Part shown: positions 54,128 to 63,263 of the stretch, piece after piece
How positions within the stretch are numbered: the first letter of the stretch is position 1
Layout of the letters: the number at the start of each line of letters is the position of its first letter
Source of the DNA: Xanthomonas sp. CFBP 8443
GTDB taxonomy: Bacteria; Pseudomonadota; Gammaproteobacteria; Xanthomonadales; Xanthomonadaceae
Direction of reading: 5' to 3'
Assembly: GCF_025666195.1 (NCBI RefSeq)
Contig: NZ_CP102592.1
Span: 4,960,001-5,024,000, forward strand
DNA length: 64,000 bases
The notes under the pieces: generated by a model
Seen by the model: only the letters and a program-made list of their open reading frames with translations
What the model was told of the DNA's origin: nothing
The model's database searches: none
Translations under genes and position numbers: made by a program

Positions 54128-55042
54128 TCAGCCCAGTGCCCCGAGCAGCCACGCCCACGCAGGCAGCGTGGCCAGCGACAGCAGGATGCCGTAGCCGACC
54201 AGCGCCGCCGCCAGCCGCGGCGCCAGCCGGTGCGAGATCGCCAGCGCTGCCGCGGTGATCATCGTCGGCATCGCCGATTCGAGCACATTGGCCTGCAGCA
54301 GCTGCCCGCGCAGGCCCAGCGCCCACGACAGCGGCCAGGCCAGCGCCGGCAACAGCAGCAGTTTCAGCAGCAGCCCGGCGGCGAGCGGCTTCAACTCCTC
54401 GCGCGGCAGCCGCAGCTGGATCGAGAAGCCCACCGCCAGCATCACCAGCGGCAGCATCGCATCGGCCAGGTGCTGCAGGCCCGAGGCGATCCACGCCGGC
54501 GGCTGCGCCGGCATCAGGGTCAGCGCCAAGGCCAGCGCCCACAGCGGCGGGAACCGGGCCATGCGCAGCAAGGTCTGCCGCGGCGACAGCGGGGTCTCGC
54601 CGCTGTAGCGGGCCAGCACGTACAGGCCGAAGCTGGACAGCAGGACGAAGGTGCCGAACTGGTCGTAGACCACCGCATACGGCAGCGCCGCCTCGCCCAG
54701 CAGCGCGCGCACCATCGGATAGCCGATGAAGCTGGAATTGCCCAACGCCACGCACAGCAGCAGCACCGCATGCTGGTCGCGGCGCAGCCGCAGCGGCCGG
54801 CGCAAGGCCAGCACCGCGAGCACCGTCGCGCCGGTCAGCAGCCACGGGGTCAGCATCACTCCGAGCAGGGCCAGATCCAAGTGCAGCCGCGGCACGTAGA
54901 TCAGCACCGACGCCGGCAGGCACAGGTACAGCACCACGCCGTTGAGCACCTCGGTGGTGTTGACCGGCAGCGCGCGCAACCGCGCGAACAGCTTGCCGAG
55001 CGCCAGCATGGCCAGGATCAGGGCGAACGCGTCGAAAGCCAT
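54128..55042 (-). CDS. AEC-family transporter (auxin efflux carrier-like)
   Basis: A 304-residue integral membrane protein with about ten helices and the family's inverted-repeat layout. Typical segments are NTTEVLNGVVLYLCLPASVL, ALGNSSFIGYPMVRALLGE and LLALTLMPAQ. Bacterial AEC proteins carry dicarboxylates, amino acids or related organic acids; substrate unknown. The ATG at 55042 is used; a GTG two codons upstream is possible. It is followed by a large repeat block on its upstream side. Confidence 0.88.
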   Translation of the reverse strand: MAFDAFALILAMLALGKLFARLRALPVNTTEVLNGVVLYLCLPASVLIYVPRLHLDLALLGVMLTPWLLTGATVLAVLALRRPLRLRRDQHAVLLLCVALGNSSFIGYPMVRALLGEAALPYAVVYDQFGTFVLLSSFGLYVLARYSGETPLSPRQTLLRMARFPPLWALALALTLMPAQPPAWIASGLQHLADAMLPLVMLAVGFSIQLRLPREELKPLAAGLLLKLLLLPALAWPLSWALGLRGQLLQANVLESAMPTMITAAALAISHRLAPRLAAALVGYGILLSLATLPAWAWLLGALG

Positions 55043-55168
55043 CGGCACAACAGGGATTTGGCGGGTACGCGAGCATCATCGCATGCGATGTGCGGTAGGC
55101 GGTCGAGGCCGATGCACCCGAGCGGCGGCACGCTGCATGGCCGCGCTGGCGCATGCGGCGTTTCCGCG

Positions 55169-55191
55169 TCGCGACTGAAGTCGCTCCCACA
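55169..55191. repeat. REP hairpin (GTGG/GAGCGAC variant, inverse)
   Basis: GTCGCGACT-GAAG-TCGCTCCCAC, followed about 30 bases later by the same sequence in the other orientation (GTGGGAGCGACT-TCAG-TCGCGAC from about 55223), so the pair forms a long inverted repeat. Confidence 0.85.
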
Positions 55192-55211
55192 GTGCGCCCG
55201 GAACGCGCGCC

Positions 55212-55445
55212 GCAATGTCCCTGTGGGAGCGACTTCAGTCGCGACGAGCGGAGCCGGGAGGTCGCCCGGCTTCGGCAGCTGTCGGGGCTGAAGCGCCTCC
55301 TACAGTGCACCCAGCCGGCCGACCGCAAGTCTCTGCAGAAGAGGTTTCAAATCGCGACGGGGACCGACGGCTTCGGCTGCACCCCTACTACAGTGCAGCC
55401 AGCTGGCTTGCTGCAAGCCCTTGTAGGAGCGGCATCAGCCGCGAC
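55212..55445. repeat. Composite repeat unit A (REP at both ends)
   Basis: Begins GCAATGTCCCTGTGGGAGCG, continues with GGCAGCTGTCGGGGCTGAAG, CAGAAGAGGTTTCAAATCG, CAGCCAGCTGGCTTGCTGCA, and ends with a REP GTAGGAGCGGCATCAGCCGC. Unit B at 55518 has the same modules in the same order. Confidence 0.9.
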
Positions 55446-55517
55446 CGGCGAAACGATGGACCTGACGGCTTCGATACTGTCGGGGCTGGCTCTCCACAAC
55501 GCACCGGCCCGCTCGCC

Positions 55518-55753
55518 GCAAGTCCCTGTGGGAGCGACTTCAGTCGCGACGCGCGGAGCCGGGAAGTCGGTCGGGCTTTGGCAGCTGTCGGGGCTGAAGC
55601 CCCTCCTAAAGTGCACCCAGTCGGCTGATCGCAAGTCTGTGTAGAAGAGGTTTCAAATCGTGACGAGGACCCGAAAGCTTCGGCTGCGGCCCCTACTGCA
55701 ATGCAGCCAGCTGGCTTGCTGCAAGCTCAGGTGGGAGCGATATTGCGAGTCGC
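55518..55753. repeat. Composite repeat unit B
   Basis: Begins GCAAGTCCCTGTGGGAGCG and shows the same modules as unit A in the same order and spacing, including AGAAGAGGTTTCAAATCG and CAGCCAGCTGGCTTGCTGCA; its last REP is degenerate (GTGGGAGCGATATTGCGAG). Confidence 0.9.
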
Positions 55754-55847
55754 CTCGCGCATCCACCGCGCAGGCCGCAGTGGATTCCCGACACCCTGCA
55801 CCATCCCGACCGATGGCGCGCTCCTCGCTACGCGAGCGCGGGGCGCC

Positions 55848-56486
55848 TCAGGGCCACGCAGGCGGCTTGGCCTGCCAGGCGGCCTGCACCTCGAGCAGGG
55901 TGGCGCGCTCGCCGTCGCGCCAGGCCGGCAGCAGCCTGGCGAAATCGGCGCCGGCGCCCCATTGGTCCGGCCAGGTGCGCACGGCGGCGGCGTACCACTT
56001 CACCGCTTCGTCCTTGCGATCCAGCCGCCACAGCACCAGCGCCAGCGTCGGCGGCACCCAGTCCGGCGCCGCCGGGCGGCCGTTGACCAGGCCGCTCCAC
56101 TGGGTCAGCGCACGCGCCGGGTCGCCGGCACGCAACAGGTCCCAGCCGTAGTTCCATTCGACCTGGCGACGCTGTGCGCCGGCGGTCAGCGAACGCAGCG
56201 CCGCCTGGTACAGCTCTTCGCCCAGTTCGCGACGGCCGCCGGCCATGGCGATCGCCGCCAATTGCGCGCGCGCCTCGGCCGCGTTCGGATCGCGCTGCAC
56301 GGCGCTGGCGAGACGGTCGACCAGCGCATCGCCGCTGCCGGAGAGCGCCGTCACCGGGCGCGTGGTGGCGCGGTCCTGGTCGAAGTAGAACTCTTTCGGC
56401 GCCGGCAAGGCCTGTGCCTGCGCGTCGATCGCGGCCGCGCTCACCCAGGCCAGCATCGCGGCCAGTGCGTATTTGTATGCATTCAC
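55848..56486 (-). CDS. Secreted TPR-like hypothetical protein (GTG start)
   Basis: A 212-residue protein. The signal peptide is MNAYKYALAAMLAWVSAAAIDAQA if the GTG at 56486 is used; AAGGGG lies 10 bases upstream. The mature part has two to three TPR-like helix pairs (AEARAQLAAIAMAGGRRELG, ELYQAALRSLTAG, ARALTQWSGLVNG, KWYAAAVRTWPDQ). No named family. It is divergent from the indolepyruvate oxidoreductase gene. Confidence 0.8.
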   Translation of the reverse strand: MNAYKYALAAMLAWVSAAAIDAQAQALPAPKEFYFDQDRATTRPVTALSGSGDALVDRLASAVQRDPNAAEARAQLAAIAMAGGRRELGEELYQAALRSLTAGAQRRQVEWNYGWDLLRAGDPARALTQWSGLVNGRPAAPDWVPPTLALVLWRLDRKDEAVKWYAAAVRTWPDQWGAGADFARLLPAWRDGERATLLEVQAAWQAKPPAWP

Positions 56487-56643
56487 TGCTGACAACCCCT
56501 TGGAGGTGGTCCCCTCCCCCAACCGCATCCTAACCGCGCCGGGCGCCGGGGGCGAGAGGCGGGCGCACAAAAGGCCGCTGATACAATCGGCGACCGTGCG
56601 TGGCCTGCCGCGCACGCGCCAGCCTTCCATCTCCGGGCAAGCC

Positions 56644-59600
56644 ATGAACCGCATCGCCGATCCGCGTCCGCCGTCCTCCCTCGCCGTGCCGGCCACCGAC
56701 GGCATGGATGCCGGCTACACCCTGGAGGACAAGTACACCCGTACCGACGGCCGCATCTATCTGTCCGGCGTGCAGGCGCTGGTGCGCCTGCCGCTGATGC
56801 AGCAGCTGCGCGACCGCGCCGCCGGACTCGATACCGGCGGCTTCGTCAGCGGCTACCGCGGCAGCCCGCTGGGCGGCTTCGACCTGGAGCTGTGGCGCGC
56901 GCGCAAGCATCTGGACGCGGCCAACGTGAAGTTCCAGCCCGGCCTCAACGAGGACCTGGGCGCGACCATGGTGTGGGGCACGCAGCAAACCAACCTGTTC
57001 CCCGGCGCGCGCGTGGATGGCGTGTACGCGATGTGGTACGGCAAGGGCCCGGGCGTGGACCGCTGCGGCGACGTGTTCAAGCACGCCAATGCCGCCGGCA
57101 CCTCGCGCCACGGCGGCGTGCTGGCGCTGGCCGCCGACGACCACGCCTGCCGCAGCTCGACCCTGCCGCACGGCTCGGAAGAGGAATTCGTCAGCGCGAT
57201 GATGCCGGTGCTCAATCCGGCCGGGGTGCAGGACATCCTCGACCTGGGCCTGGTCGGCTGGGCGATGAGCCGCTACACCGGGCGCTGGATCGGCTTCAAG
57301 ACCATCGCCGAGACGGTGGAATCCTCGGCCTCGGTGGAAGTGGATCCGTTCGCGCGGCAGATCGTGCTGCCGGAGGATTTCGAACTGCCGCCGGGCGGGC
57401 TCAACATCCGCTGGCCGGATCCGCCGCTGGACCAGGAAATGCGCCTGCATCGCTACGCGGTGCGCGCCGCGCAGGCCTTCGCCCGCGCCAACGGCGTGGA
57501 CCGCACGGTGATGGATTCGGCGCACGCGCGGCTGGGCATCGTCACCACCGGCAAGAGCTACCTGGACGTGCTGCAGGCACTGGAATACCTGGGCCTGGAC
57601 GAGCGCGCCTGCCGCGACATCGGCATCCGCGTGTACAAGGTCGGCATGACCTGGCCGCTGGAGCCGATCGGCATCGCCGCGTTCGCGCAGGGCCTGGACG
57701 ACATCGTGGTGGTGGAGGAGAAGAAGGCCTTCATCGAGCGGCAGATGAAGGAGCAGTTCTACAACTGGCCGGCCAGCGCCGGGCCGCGCCCGAGCATCGT
57801 CGGCAAGTACGACGAGGCCGGCGAGTGGATCCTGCCGTCCACCGGCGAGCTGACCCCGGCGACCATCGCCGCGGTGATCGGCAAGCGCATCCAGCGGTTC
57901 TTCAACACCGAGTCGATCGAGCAGCGGCTGCGCTGGATGGAGGCCAAGGAAGCGGAAATGGCCTTGCCGCGCGCCAATTTCCCGCGCGTGCCGCACTACT
58001 GCTCCGGCTGCCCGCACAACACCTCCACGGTGGTGCCGGAGGGCTCGCGCGCGCTCGGCGGGATCGGCTGCCACTACATGGTGACGTGGATGGACCGCGC
58101 CACCGATACCTTCACCCACATGGGCGGCGAAGGCGTCACCTGGGCCGGGCAGGCGCCGTTCACCGACACCCCGCACGTGTTCCAGAACCTGGGCGACGGC
58201 ACCTATTTCCACAGCGGCTCGCTGGCGATCCGGCAATCGATCGCCGCCGGGGTCAACATCACCTACAAGATCCTCTACAACGACGCGGTGGCGATGACCG
58301 GCGGGCAGCCGGTGGACGGCACCCTGAGCGTGCCCGACATCGCCCGGCAGATGCGTGCCGAAGGCGTGCACACCATCGCCCTGGTCAGCGACGACATCGG
58401 CAAGTGGACGCGGCGCCGCGAGCAGTTCCCCAGCGACGTCGAGTTCCACGACCGCAGCGAGCTGGACGACGTGCAGAAGCGCCTGCGCGAGGTCAAGGGC
58501 ACCAGCATCCTGATCTACGACCAGACCTGCGCCACCGAGAAGCGGCGCCGGCGCAAGCGCGGCAAGCTGCCGGATCCGGCCAAGCGCGTGCTGGTCAATT
58601 CGCTGGTCTGCGAAGGCTGCGGCGATTGCGGCGAGAAGAGCTTCTGCGTGTCGGTGCTGCCGAAGGAGACCGAGTTCGGGCGCAAGCGCCAGATCGACCA
58701 GTCCGGCTGCAACAAGGACTATTCCTGCGTCTCCGGCTTCTGCCCCAGCTTCGTCACCGTGCATGGCGGGCAGCTGCGCAAGGGCCGCAAGGCGGACGCG
58801 GCCACGCTGCTGCAGGACCTGCCGCCGCCGGCGTTCCGCAGCGACCTGGCGCAGCCCTGGAACATCCTGATCACCGGCGTCGGCGGCACCGGCGTGGTCA
58901 CCATCGGCGCGCTGCTGGGCATGGCCGGGCACCTGGAGGGCAAGGGCGCCAGCGTGCTCGACCAGACCGGACTGGCGCAGAAGGGCGGCGCGGTCACCAC
59001 TCATATCCGCCTGGCGCGCCAGCCCGAGGACCTGCATGCGGTGCGCATCGCTGCAGGCGAGGCCGACCTGGTGCTGGGTTGCGACATGGTCGTGGTCAAC
59101 GACTACTGGGCGCTGTCCAAGGTGCGCGGCGACCGTTCGCAGGTGGTGCTCAACACCTACGAGGCGATGCCCGGCACCTTCACCACGCACCCGGACATGC
59201 AGTTCCCCGCCGCCGATATCGTCGCCGGCGTGCGGCTGGCGTTGGGCGGGCGCGAGCCCTTGCTGCTCGACGCCACGCAACTGGCCACCGCGCTGCTCGG
59301 CGACGCCATCGCCAGCAACCTGTTCATGCTCGGCTATGCCTGGCAGCAGGGGCTGGTGCCGCTGTCGCACGAGGCGCTGATGCGCGCGATCGAACTCAAC
59401 GGCGCCGCCGTGGCGATGAACCAGCAGGCCTTCGCCTGGGGCCGGTTGGCGGCGCTGGACCTGCCCGCGGTGCAGCAGGCGGCCGGCATGGCCGGCAGCG
59501 TCGCGGCCGAGGCTGCACCGGCCACGCAGCGGCTGCAGCAGCTGCCGCCGGGCGAGTGGGAAGGTCACGAAGCCGGCGCCAGCGCCGCGCCGCGCAATCC

Positions 59601-60351
59601 GCACAACGCACGCCAGGCGCGCGACCTGCCCGCCGCTGGCGATGCCGCCGACAACGGCCACGCGCCGCTGGACGACACCCGCCTGTCGCGCTCGCTGCAC
59701 GAACTGGTGACGCGCCGCCGCGCGTTCCTGGTCGACTACCAGGACGCCGCCTACGCCGCGCGCTACGCCGCGCTGGTGGAACGCGTGCGCGAGGCCGAGC
59801 AGCGCGTCGCCGCCGGTTCCACCGCACTGACCGAGGCGGTGGCGCGCTACGCCTTCAAGCTGATGGCGTACAAGGACGAATACGAAGTGGCGCGGCTGTA
59901 CACCAGCGGCGATTTCCAGCGCCAGCTGCAGCAGCAGTTCGACGGTGCCTATTCGCTGCGCTTCCACCTGGCGCCGCCGCTGCTGGCCAAGAAGGACGCG
60001 CAGGGCCGTGCGCTCAAGCGCGAGTACGGGCCGTGGATGTTCACCGCGTTCAAGTGGCTGGCCAGGCTGCGCGTGCTGCGCGGCGGCGCGTTCGACATTT
60101 TCGGCTACAGCGCCGAACGCCGTGGCGAGCGCCAGCTGATCGCCGACTACGCGCGCACCGTGGGCGAACTGCTGGAACGGCTGGCGGCGGACAACCTGGG
60201 GCTGGCGGTGGAGATCGCCAGCGTGCCGGAACACATCCGCGGCTACGGCCACGTCAAGGAAGCGCACCTGCACGAAGCCAAGCAGCGCGAAACGCGATTG
60301 CTGGCGACCTGGCGCAATCCGAAGGCGTTGCACCTCGTGCAGGCGGCTTGA
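56644..60351 (+). CDS. Indolepyruvate ferredoxin oxidoreductase, fused alpha-beta type
   Basis: A 1235-residue enzyme that oxidatively decarboxylates aryl pyruvates (indolepyruvate, phenylpyruvate) to aryl-acetyl-CoA, reducing ferredoxin. The order is: thiamine-pyrophosphate (pyrimidine-binding) part with GYRGSPLGGFD near 65-75; TPP-binding CSGCPHNTST; a cysteine-rich iron-sulfur region (CEGCGDCGEKSFC and CNKDYSCVSGFCPSF) around residues 660-705; then the gamma domain with GVGGTGVVTIGALLG; and a C-terminal domain of about 350 residues. Such long, fused forms are known from proteobacteria. The ATG at 56644 is the natural start. Confidence 0.93.
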   Translation: MNRIADPRPPSSLAVPATDGMDAGYTLEDKYTRTDGRIYLSGVQALVRLPLMQQLRDRAAGLDTGGFVSGYRGSPLGGFDLELWRARKHLDAANVKFQPGLNEDLGATMVWGTQQTNLFPGARVDGVYAMWYGKGPGVDRCGDVFKHANAAGTSRHGGVLALAADDHACRSSTLPHGSEEEFVSAMMPVLNPAGVQDILDLGLVGWAMSRYTGRWIGFKTIAETVESSASVEVDPFARQIVLPEDFELPPGGLNIRWPDPPLDQEMRLHRYAVRAAQAFARANGVDRTVMDSAHARLGIVTTGKSYLDVLQALEYLGLDERACRDIGIRVYKVGMTWPLEPIGIAAFAQGLDDIVVVEEKKAFIERQMKEQFYNWPASAGPRPSIVGKYDEAGEWILPSTGELTPATIAAVIGKRIQRFFNTESIEQRLRWMEAKEAEMALPRANFPRVPHYCSGCPHNTSTVVPEGSRALGGIGCHYMVTWMDRATDTFTHMGGEGVTWAGQAPFTDTPHVFQNLGDGTYFHSGSLAIRQSIAAGVNITYKILYNDAVAMTGGQPVDGTLSVPDIARQMRAEGVHTIALVSDDIGKWTRRREQFPSDVEFHDRSELDDVQKRLREVKGTSILIYDQTCATEKRRRRKRGKLPDPAKRVLVNSLVCEGCGDCGEKSFCVSVLPKETEFGRKRQIDQSGCNKDYSCVSGFCPSFVTVHGGQLRKGRKADAATLLQDLPPPAFRSDLAQPWNILITGVGGTGVVTIGALLGMAGHLEGKGASVLDQTGLAQKGGAVTTHIRLARQPEDLHAVRIAAGEADLVLGCDMVVVNDYWALSKVRGDRSQVVLNTYEAMPGTFTTHPDMQFPAADIVAGVRLALGGREPLLLDATQLATALLGDAIASNLFMLGYAWQQGLVPLSHEALMRAIELNGAAVAMNQQAFAWGRLAALDLPAVQQAAGMAGSVAAEAAPATQRLQQLPPGEWEGHEAGASAAPRNPHNARQARDLPAAGDAADNGHAPLDDTRLSRSLHELVTRRRAFLVDYQDAAYAARYAALVERVREAEQRVAAGSTALTEAVARYAFKLMAYKDEYEVARLYTSGDFQRQLQQQFDGAYSLRFHLAPPLLAKKDAQGRALKREYGPWMFTAFKWLARLRVLRGGAFDIFGYSAERRGERQLIADYARTVGELLERLAADNLGLAVEIASVPEHIRGYGHVKEAHLHEAKQRETRLLATWRNPKALHLVQAA

Positions 60352-60436
60352 GCTGTGGGGTCGGTTGCGCGGTGCAGTAACGGCAGTCGGGGCTGACGCC
60401 CTCTCCGTCAGGTCCAGGCAGTCGCCGCACGCTCCT

Positions 60437-60526
60437 GTAGGAGCGGCTTCAGCCGCGACCTGCCTTGTCCGATGTGGCAAACGCCGCCGAAGGACAAAAA
60501 GCGGTCGCGGCTGAAGCCGCTCCTAC
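60437..60526. repeat. Pair of inverted REPs (BIME-like)
   Basis: A REP with 5' GTAG and stem GAGCGGC-TTCA-GCCGC at 60437-60459 and its exact reverse complement at 60504-60526, 44 bases apart. Both copies are perfect in all 23 bases, so the pair looks recent. Confidence 0.92.
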
Positions 60527-60557
60527 AAGTGCAGCGGGCCGACCCTCCGGTTCGCCA

Positions 60558-60592
60558 CAAAAAACGCTGCCGGCATGCATGCCGGCAGCGTT
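60558..60592 (-). terminator. Intrinsic terminator of the glycine-zipper gene
   Basis: AACGCTGCCGGCAT / ATGCCGGCAGCGTT forms a perfect stem with GC-rich centre; on the minus strand it is followed by a T run. It lies about 100 bases past the stop at 60689. Confidence 0.85.
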
Positions 60593-60688
60593 GTGGAGAA
60601 CGGAGCGAGGATCGTCGAAGCAAGCAGAAGCAGGCACACGATGTTCGGCTACGCCCGCTCGATTCGACTACTCAGCTCATCAAAACCA

Positions 60689-61468
60689 TCAGACCCGCGG
60701 GTCCGGCGGCGTGCCGCGACCCGAACCGTAGCGGTCCGAATGGAACGCCTCACGCACGGCCGCCTTGGCCTGCGCCCAGGTCAGCCGCGAACGGTCCTTG
60801 GCGCGCTCCCAGCCGCTTTCCAGATCCGCTTCCAGGCGATCGTCCCAGTCGCGATCCTGATAACGGCTGCGTGCCTGGACGCCGTAGCGGTAGGCCGGAC
60901 GGTAGTCGTCGTAACCGGCGTCGGCATCGCGGTAATCCACGCTGTCGAAGCGCTCGGCGTAGTAGCGGTCGGTGTCCTCGTAGGTGCGATAGGTGGTGTC
61001 CGCGCGCTGCCAGGAATCGCGTGCCGCCAGGCGCGCATCCTCCCACTCCAGGCGCGACTCGCCGCGGCGCGTGCCCCAGTCGCGCGACAGCTCGGTTTCG
61101 TTTTCTTCCCAGCTGCGGGTCGGGTACTGCTCGCGCGCCTGCAGGCCGAGGCCGTAGGCGGCCGCGTAGTCGCGCTCGTAGTCGTAGTCGGACTTCACGT
61201 AGTCGCGGTTGCGGTACTCCTCGCGCCAGTACTCGGCTTCGCCGGTCGGGTCGATGCGTTCGGCCACGCCCTTGCCCGCCGCGGCACCGGCGACCACGCC
61301 GACCGCGGCGCCGATCAGCGTGCCGAGCGGCCCGAACACGGTGCCGGCGAGCGCGCCGGCGGCGACGCCACCGGCGGTACCGCCGATGCCGACGCCGACC
61401 GGGTGCGAGCCGGGCGTCCCGGAAATGGGGTCGCGATTGAGATCACGTGCTTCGTGGTTGCTGCTCAT
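60689..61468 (-). CDS. Glycine-zipper protein with Tyr/Asp/Arg-rich repeat region
   Basis: A 259-residue protein I do not recognise. Residues 20-66 form a Gly/Ala-rich hydrophobic double segment (GIGGTAGGVAAGALAGTVFG and GTLIGAAVGVVAGAAAGKG), a glycine-zipper pattern likely to insert in a membrane. Residues 75-240 are very rich in Tyr, Asp, Arg and Trp, with recurring (R/Y)(D/E)YxxxY and WEExxxxLxxxWxxxR elements (SWEENETELSRDWGTRRG, RDWDDRLEADLESGWERAKD). No signal peptide. It may be a stress-related membrane-surface protein. The start at 61468 is the nearest ATG to the glycine zipper. Confidence 0.78.
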   Translation of the reverse strand: MSSNHEARDLNRDPISGTPGSHPVGVGIGGTAGGVAAGALAGTVFGPLGTLIGAAVGVVAGAAAGKGVAERIDPTGEAEYWREEYRNRDYVKSDYDYERDYAAAYGLGLQAREQYPTRSWEENETELSRDWGTRRGESRLEWEDARLAARDSWQRADTTYRTYEDTDRYYAERFDSVDYRDADAGYDDYRPAYRYGVQARSRYQDRDWDDRLEADLESGWERAKDRSRLTWAQAKAAVREAFHSDRYGSGRGTPPDPRV

Positions 61469-61860
61469 GGGTATGCTCCGTCGCGAGTTGAAAGGGTCAC
61501 CGACCGCATGCACTGGTCCGTGGTGGCCCGCACAGTGTCAAGCGTCGGGTTAACCGCGCGTGCCACCGGAGTGATCGTGCGATGAGGCAACGCGTGGTTG
61601 TCCTCACGCATCGGCAACGTCTTTGCGCCAGGGCCGTGCTGCGCGGTCGATCCCGAGCGCCCGCACCCTGTGCAATCGCCGCTGACCGGGCGCCGCCGAA
61701 CGCGATGCGGTCGCGGCACGCTTAGGAAGCGGTCCCAGAATCGGCACGCCGCGCGCTGAGCGGGGCGTGGGTGTTTCCGTGGAAGTGATGGATATCGCGG
61801 ATTCGCGCGAGCGCCCCGGCCAGCATTTCCGGCGCAGGGGATATCAACGAGGACATGCGC
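61469..61860. other. Intergenic stretch without a recognised gene
   Basis: About 390 bases between the divergent glycine-zipper gene and the small secreted gene. It must hold both promoters. I see no repeat or ORF worth calling. Confidence 0.5.
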
Positions 61861-62205
61861 ATGAACAAGGCCGTTTCGACACTCGCCGCACTGCTGTTCG
61901 CCGCCACCGGCGCGCTGGCCATCGCGCCGGCGGCGCACGCGCAGAGCGTCACGCTCGACTGCACCGGGAGCAATCTCTGCTACGCCGACGTGACGCCTGG
62001 TGGCGCCTACAACTATGCGTGGTCGTTCAACTCCAACGGGTTGAGCGTCATCTATCCGGCGAACTGCACCAACCAGGTCTATTGCGGCTTCTATTGCCCG
62101 CGCAGCAGCGGCTACATCACCGCCAGCGTGCTGGTCACCGATGCGAACAACCAGCTGGTTGGGTCGGCGAGCACGCGCGCGTTGTGCACGGCGGAGCCGC
62201 TGTAA
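61861..62205 (+). CDS. Small secreted cysteine-containing protein
   Basis: A 114-residue protein. The signal peptide (MNKAVSTLAALLFAATGALAIAPAAHA) is followed by a mature part of about 87 residues with six cysteines (LDCTGSNLCY, ANCTNQVYCGFYCP, RALCTAEPL) and a beta-rich pattern. Six cysteines suggest three disulfides. It is not a named family to me. The ATG at 61861 has GAGG nine bases upstream; an ATG two codons earlier (61855) is possible but too near the GAGG. Confidence 0.75.
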   Translation: MNKAVSTLAALLFAATGALAIAPAAHAQSVTLDCTGSNLCYADVTPGGAYNYAWSFNSNGLSVIYPANCTNQVYCGFYCPRSSGYITASVLVTDANNQLVGSASTRALCTAEPL

Positions 62206-62348
62206 CCGGGCGCGCGGCCGAGGGCGCGCCGGCACCACCGGCGCGCCTCATGCGTGCTTTTGAGCGTGCGTCTGCGCCGTGCCGGCGAGTGCGGCGCAAC
62301 ACCGGGCGCCCGTGACGATCCGCATCCAGCCGCAGCCGCATGGATGCC

Positions 62349-63263
62349 TCACGCGTTCGGACCGCGGCTGACCTCGTTCAAAACCGCGCCGTAGCCGCGA
62401 TAGAGATTGGCCTGGGGCAATTGGCCCTGCTCGCGCATCCAGCGGTGCACCGCCGGCAGCCGGTAGAACGGCACGCGCACGTACTGGTGGTGCTCGATGT
62501 GATAGTGGATGGCGTGCGGTCCGCAGAAGAAGGTCTGCCAGCTGCGCCGCACGATGCTGCGGGCGTTGCGGCGCTGGTCGGCGCACGCGGGATAGCCGGC
62601 ATGTTCGGTGATGGCGCGGATCCGCGCGAACAGCTGCAGGAAGGTCAGCGCCGGCAGCAGCCACAGGATCAGATACAGCCAGGCATGGCCGAGCGCGGCG
62701 AGCGTTCCCAGCAGCGCGCCGTTGCTGACCACGATCGAACCCAGCACCAGCGGCAGATGGCCGGCAGGCGCGGGCGCGACCTGCGCGGACGGACGCCGCC
62801 TCCGCCGTCGCAGCGCATCGCGCACGGCGAGCAGATAGCCGATGCCGGTGACATCGCGCAGCAACCGCGCCGCCAACCGGCGCCGCGAGACCGGGTAGTC
62901 GGCGATGCCGAACACGATGGCCACCGGATCGTCCTCGGCCATCGGTGCGCGGTGGTGCTGCAGATGGCCCTGGCGATAGGCGAACAGCGACAGGAACAGC
63001 GGCCCGGCCGCGCACAGTTGCGCCAGCAGATCGTTGTGCGTCTGGCGGCGCGCCAGCAGACCGTGCGCGCCTTCGTGCATCATCACCGCCAGCGCCAACT
63101 GCGTCCGCGCCACCAGCAGCGCCGCCAGCAGATACACCAGCGGATGCGGGTAGCGGATCGCCGCGGCGAAGCACAGTGCGATCAGCGCCCAGTCCAGGGC
63201 CAATGCCAGCGCGCTGCGCCACGGGCTCAGCCGCCGCAACGCCGGCGGCAACGCGGCGATCAT
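62349..63263 (-). CDS. Fatty acid desaturase-family membrane protein
   Basis: A 304-residue membrane di-iron enzyme. The three histidine boxes are present: HEGAH at residues 63-67, HLQHH at 100-104, and HIEHH at 255-259, so all metal ligands are intact. About four transmembrane helices are predicted. Members desaturate or hydroxylate fatty acids or other lipid substrates. Its ATG overlaps the stop of the upstream glycosyltransferase gene (ATGA), so the two are translationally coupled, suggesting a shared product such as a modified glycolipid. Confidence 0.9.
   Translation of the reverse strand: MIAALPPALRRLSPWRSALALALDWALIALCFAAAIRYPHPLVYLLAALLVARTQLALAVMMHEGAHGLLARRQTHNDLLAQLCAAGPLFLSLFAYRQGHLQHHRAPMAEDDPVAIVFGIADYPVSRRRLAARLLRDVTGIGYLLAVRDALRRRRRRPSAQVAPAPAGHLPLVLGSIVVSNGALLGTLAALGHAWLYLILWLLPALTFLQLFARIRAITEHAGYPACADQRRNARSIVRRSWQTFFCGPHAIHYHIEHHQYVRVPFYRLPAVHRWMREQGQLPQANLYRGYGAVLNEVSRGPNA

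Larger units (their letters stand above)
55043..55847. other. Gene-free region built from REP hairpins and a composite duplication
   Basis: About 800 bases without a gene. It holds several REP hairpins and a 235-base composite unit present twice, described below. Confidence 0.85.
60352..60688. other. Intergenic region with a REP pair and a terminator
   Basis: About 340 bases without a gene; it holds two REP hairpins in opposite orientation and a strong terminator for the next minus-strand gene. Confidence 0.85.

Noticed and set aside
55169..55753. Repeats considered as a CRISPR array
   Set aside because: The repeats are hairpin REPs in both orientations with irregular spacing and no spacers of uniform length; no cas genes are present.
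56530..60480. Very long minus-strand frame over the indolepyruvate oxidoreductase (1316 codons)
   Set aside because: Antisense shadow; the plus-strand protein has complete TPP and iron-sulfur motifs.
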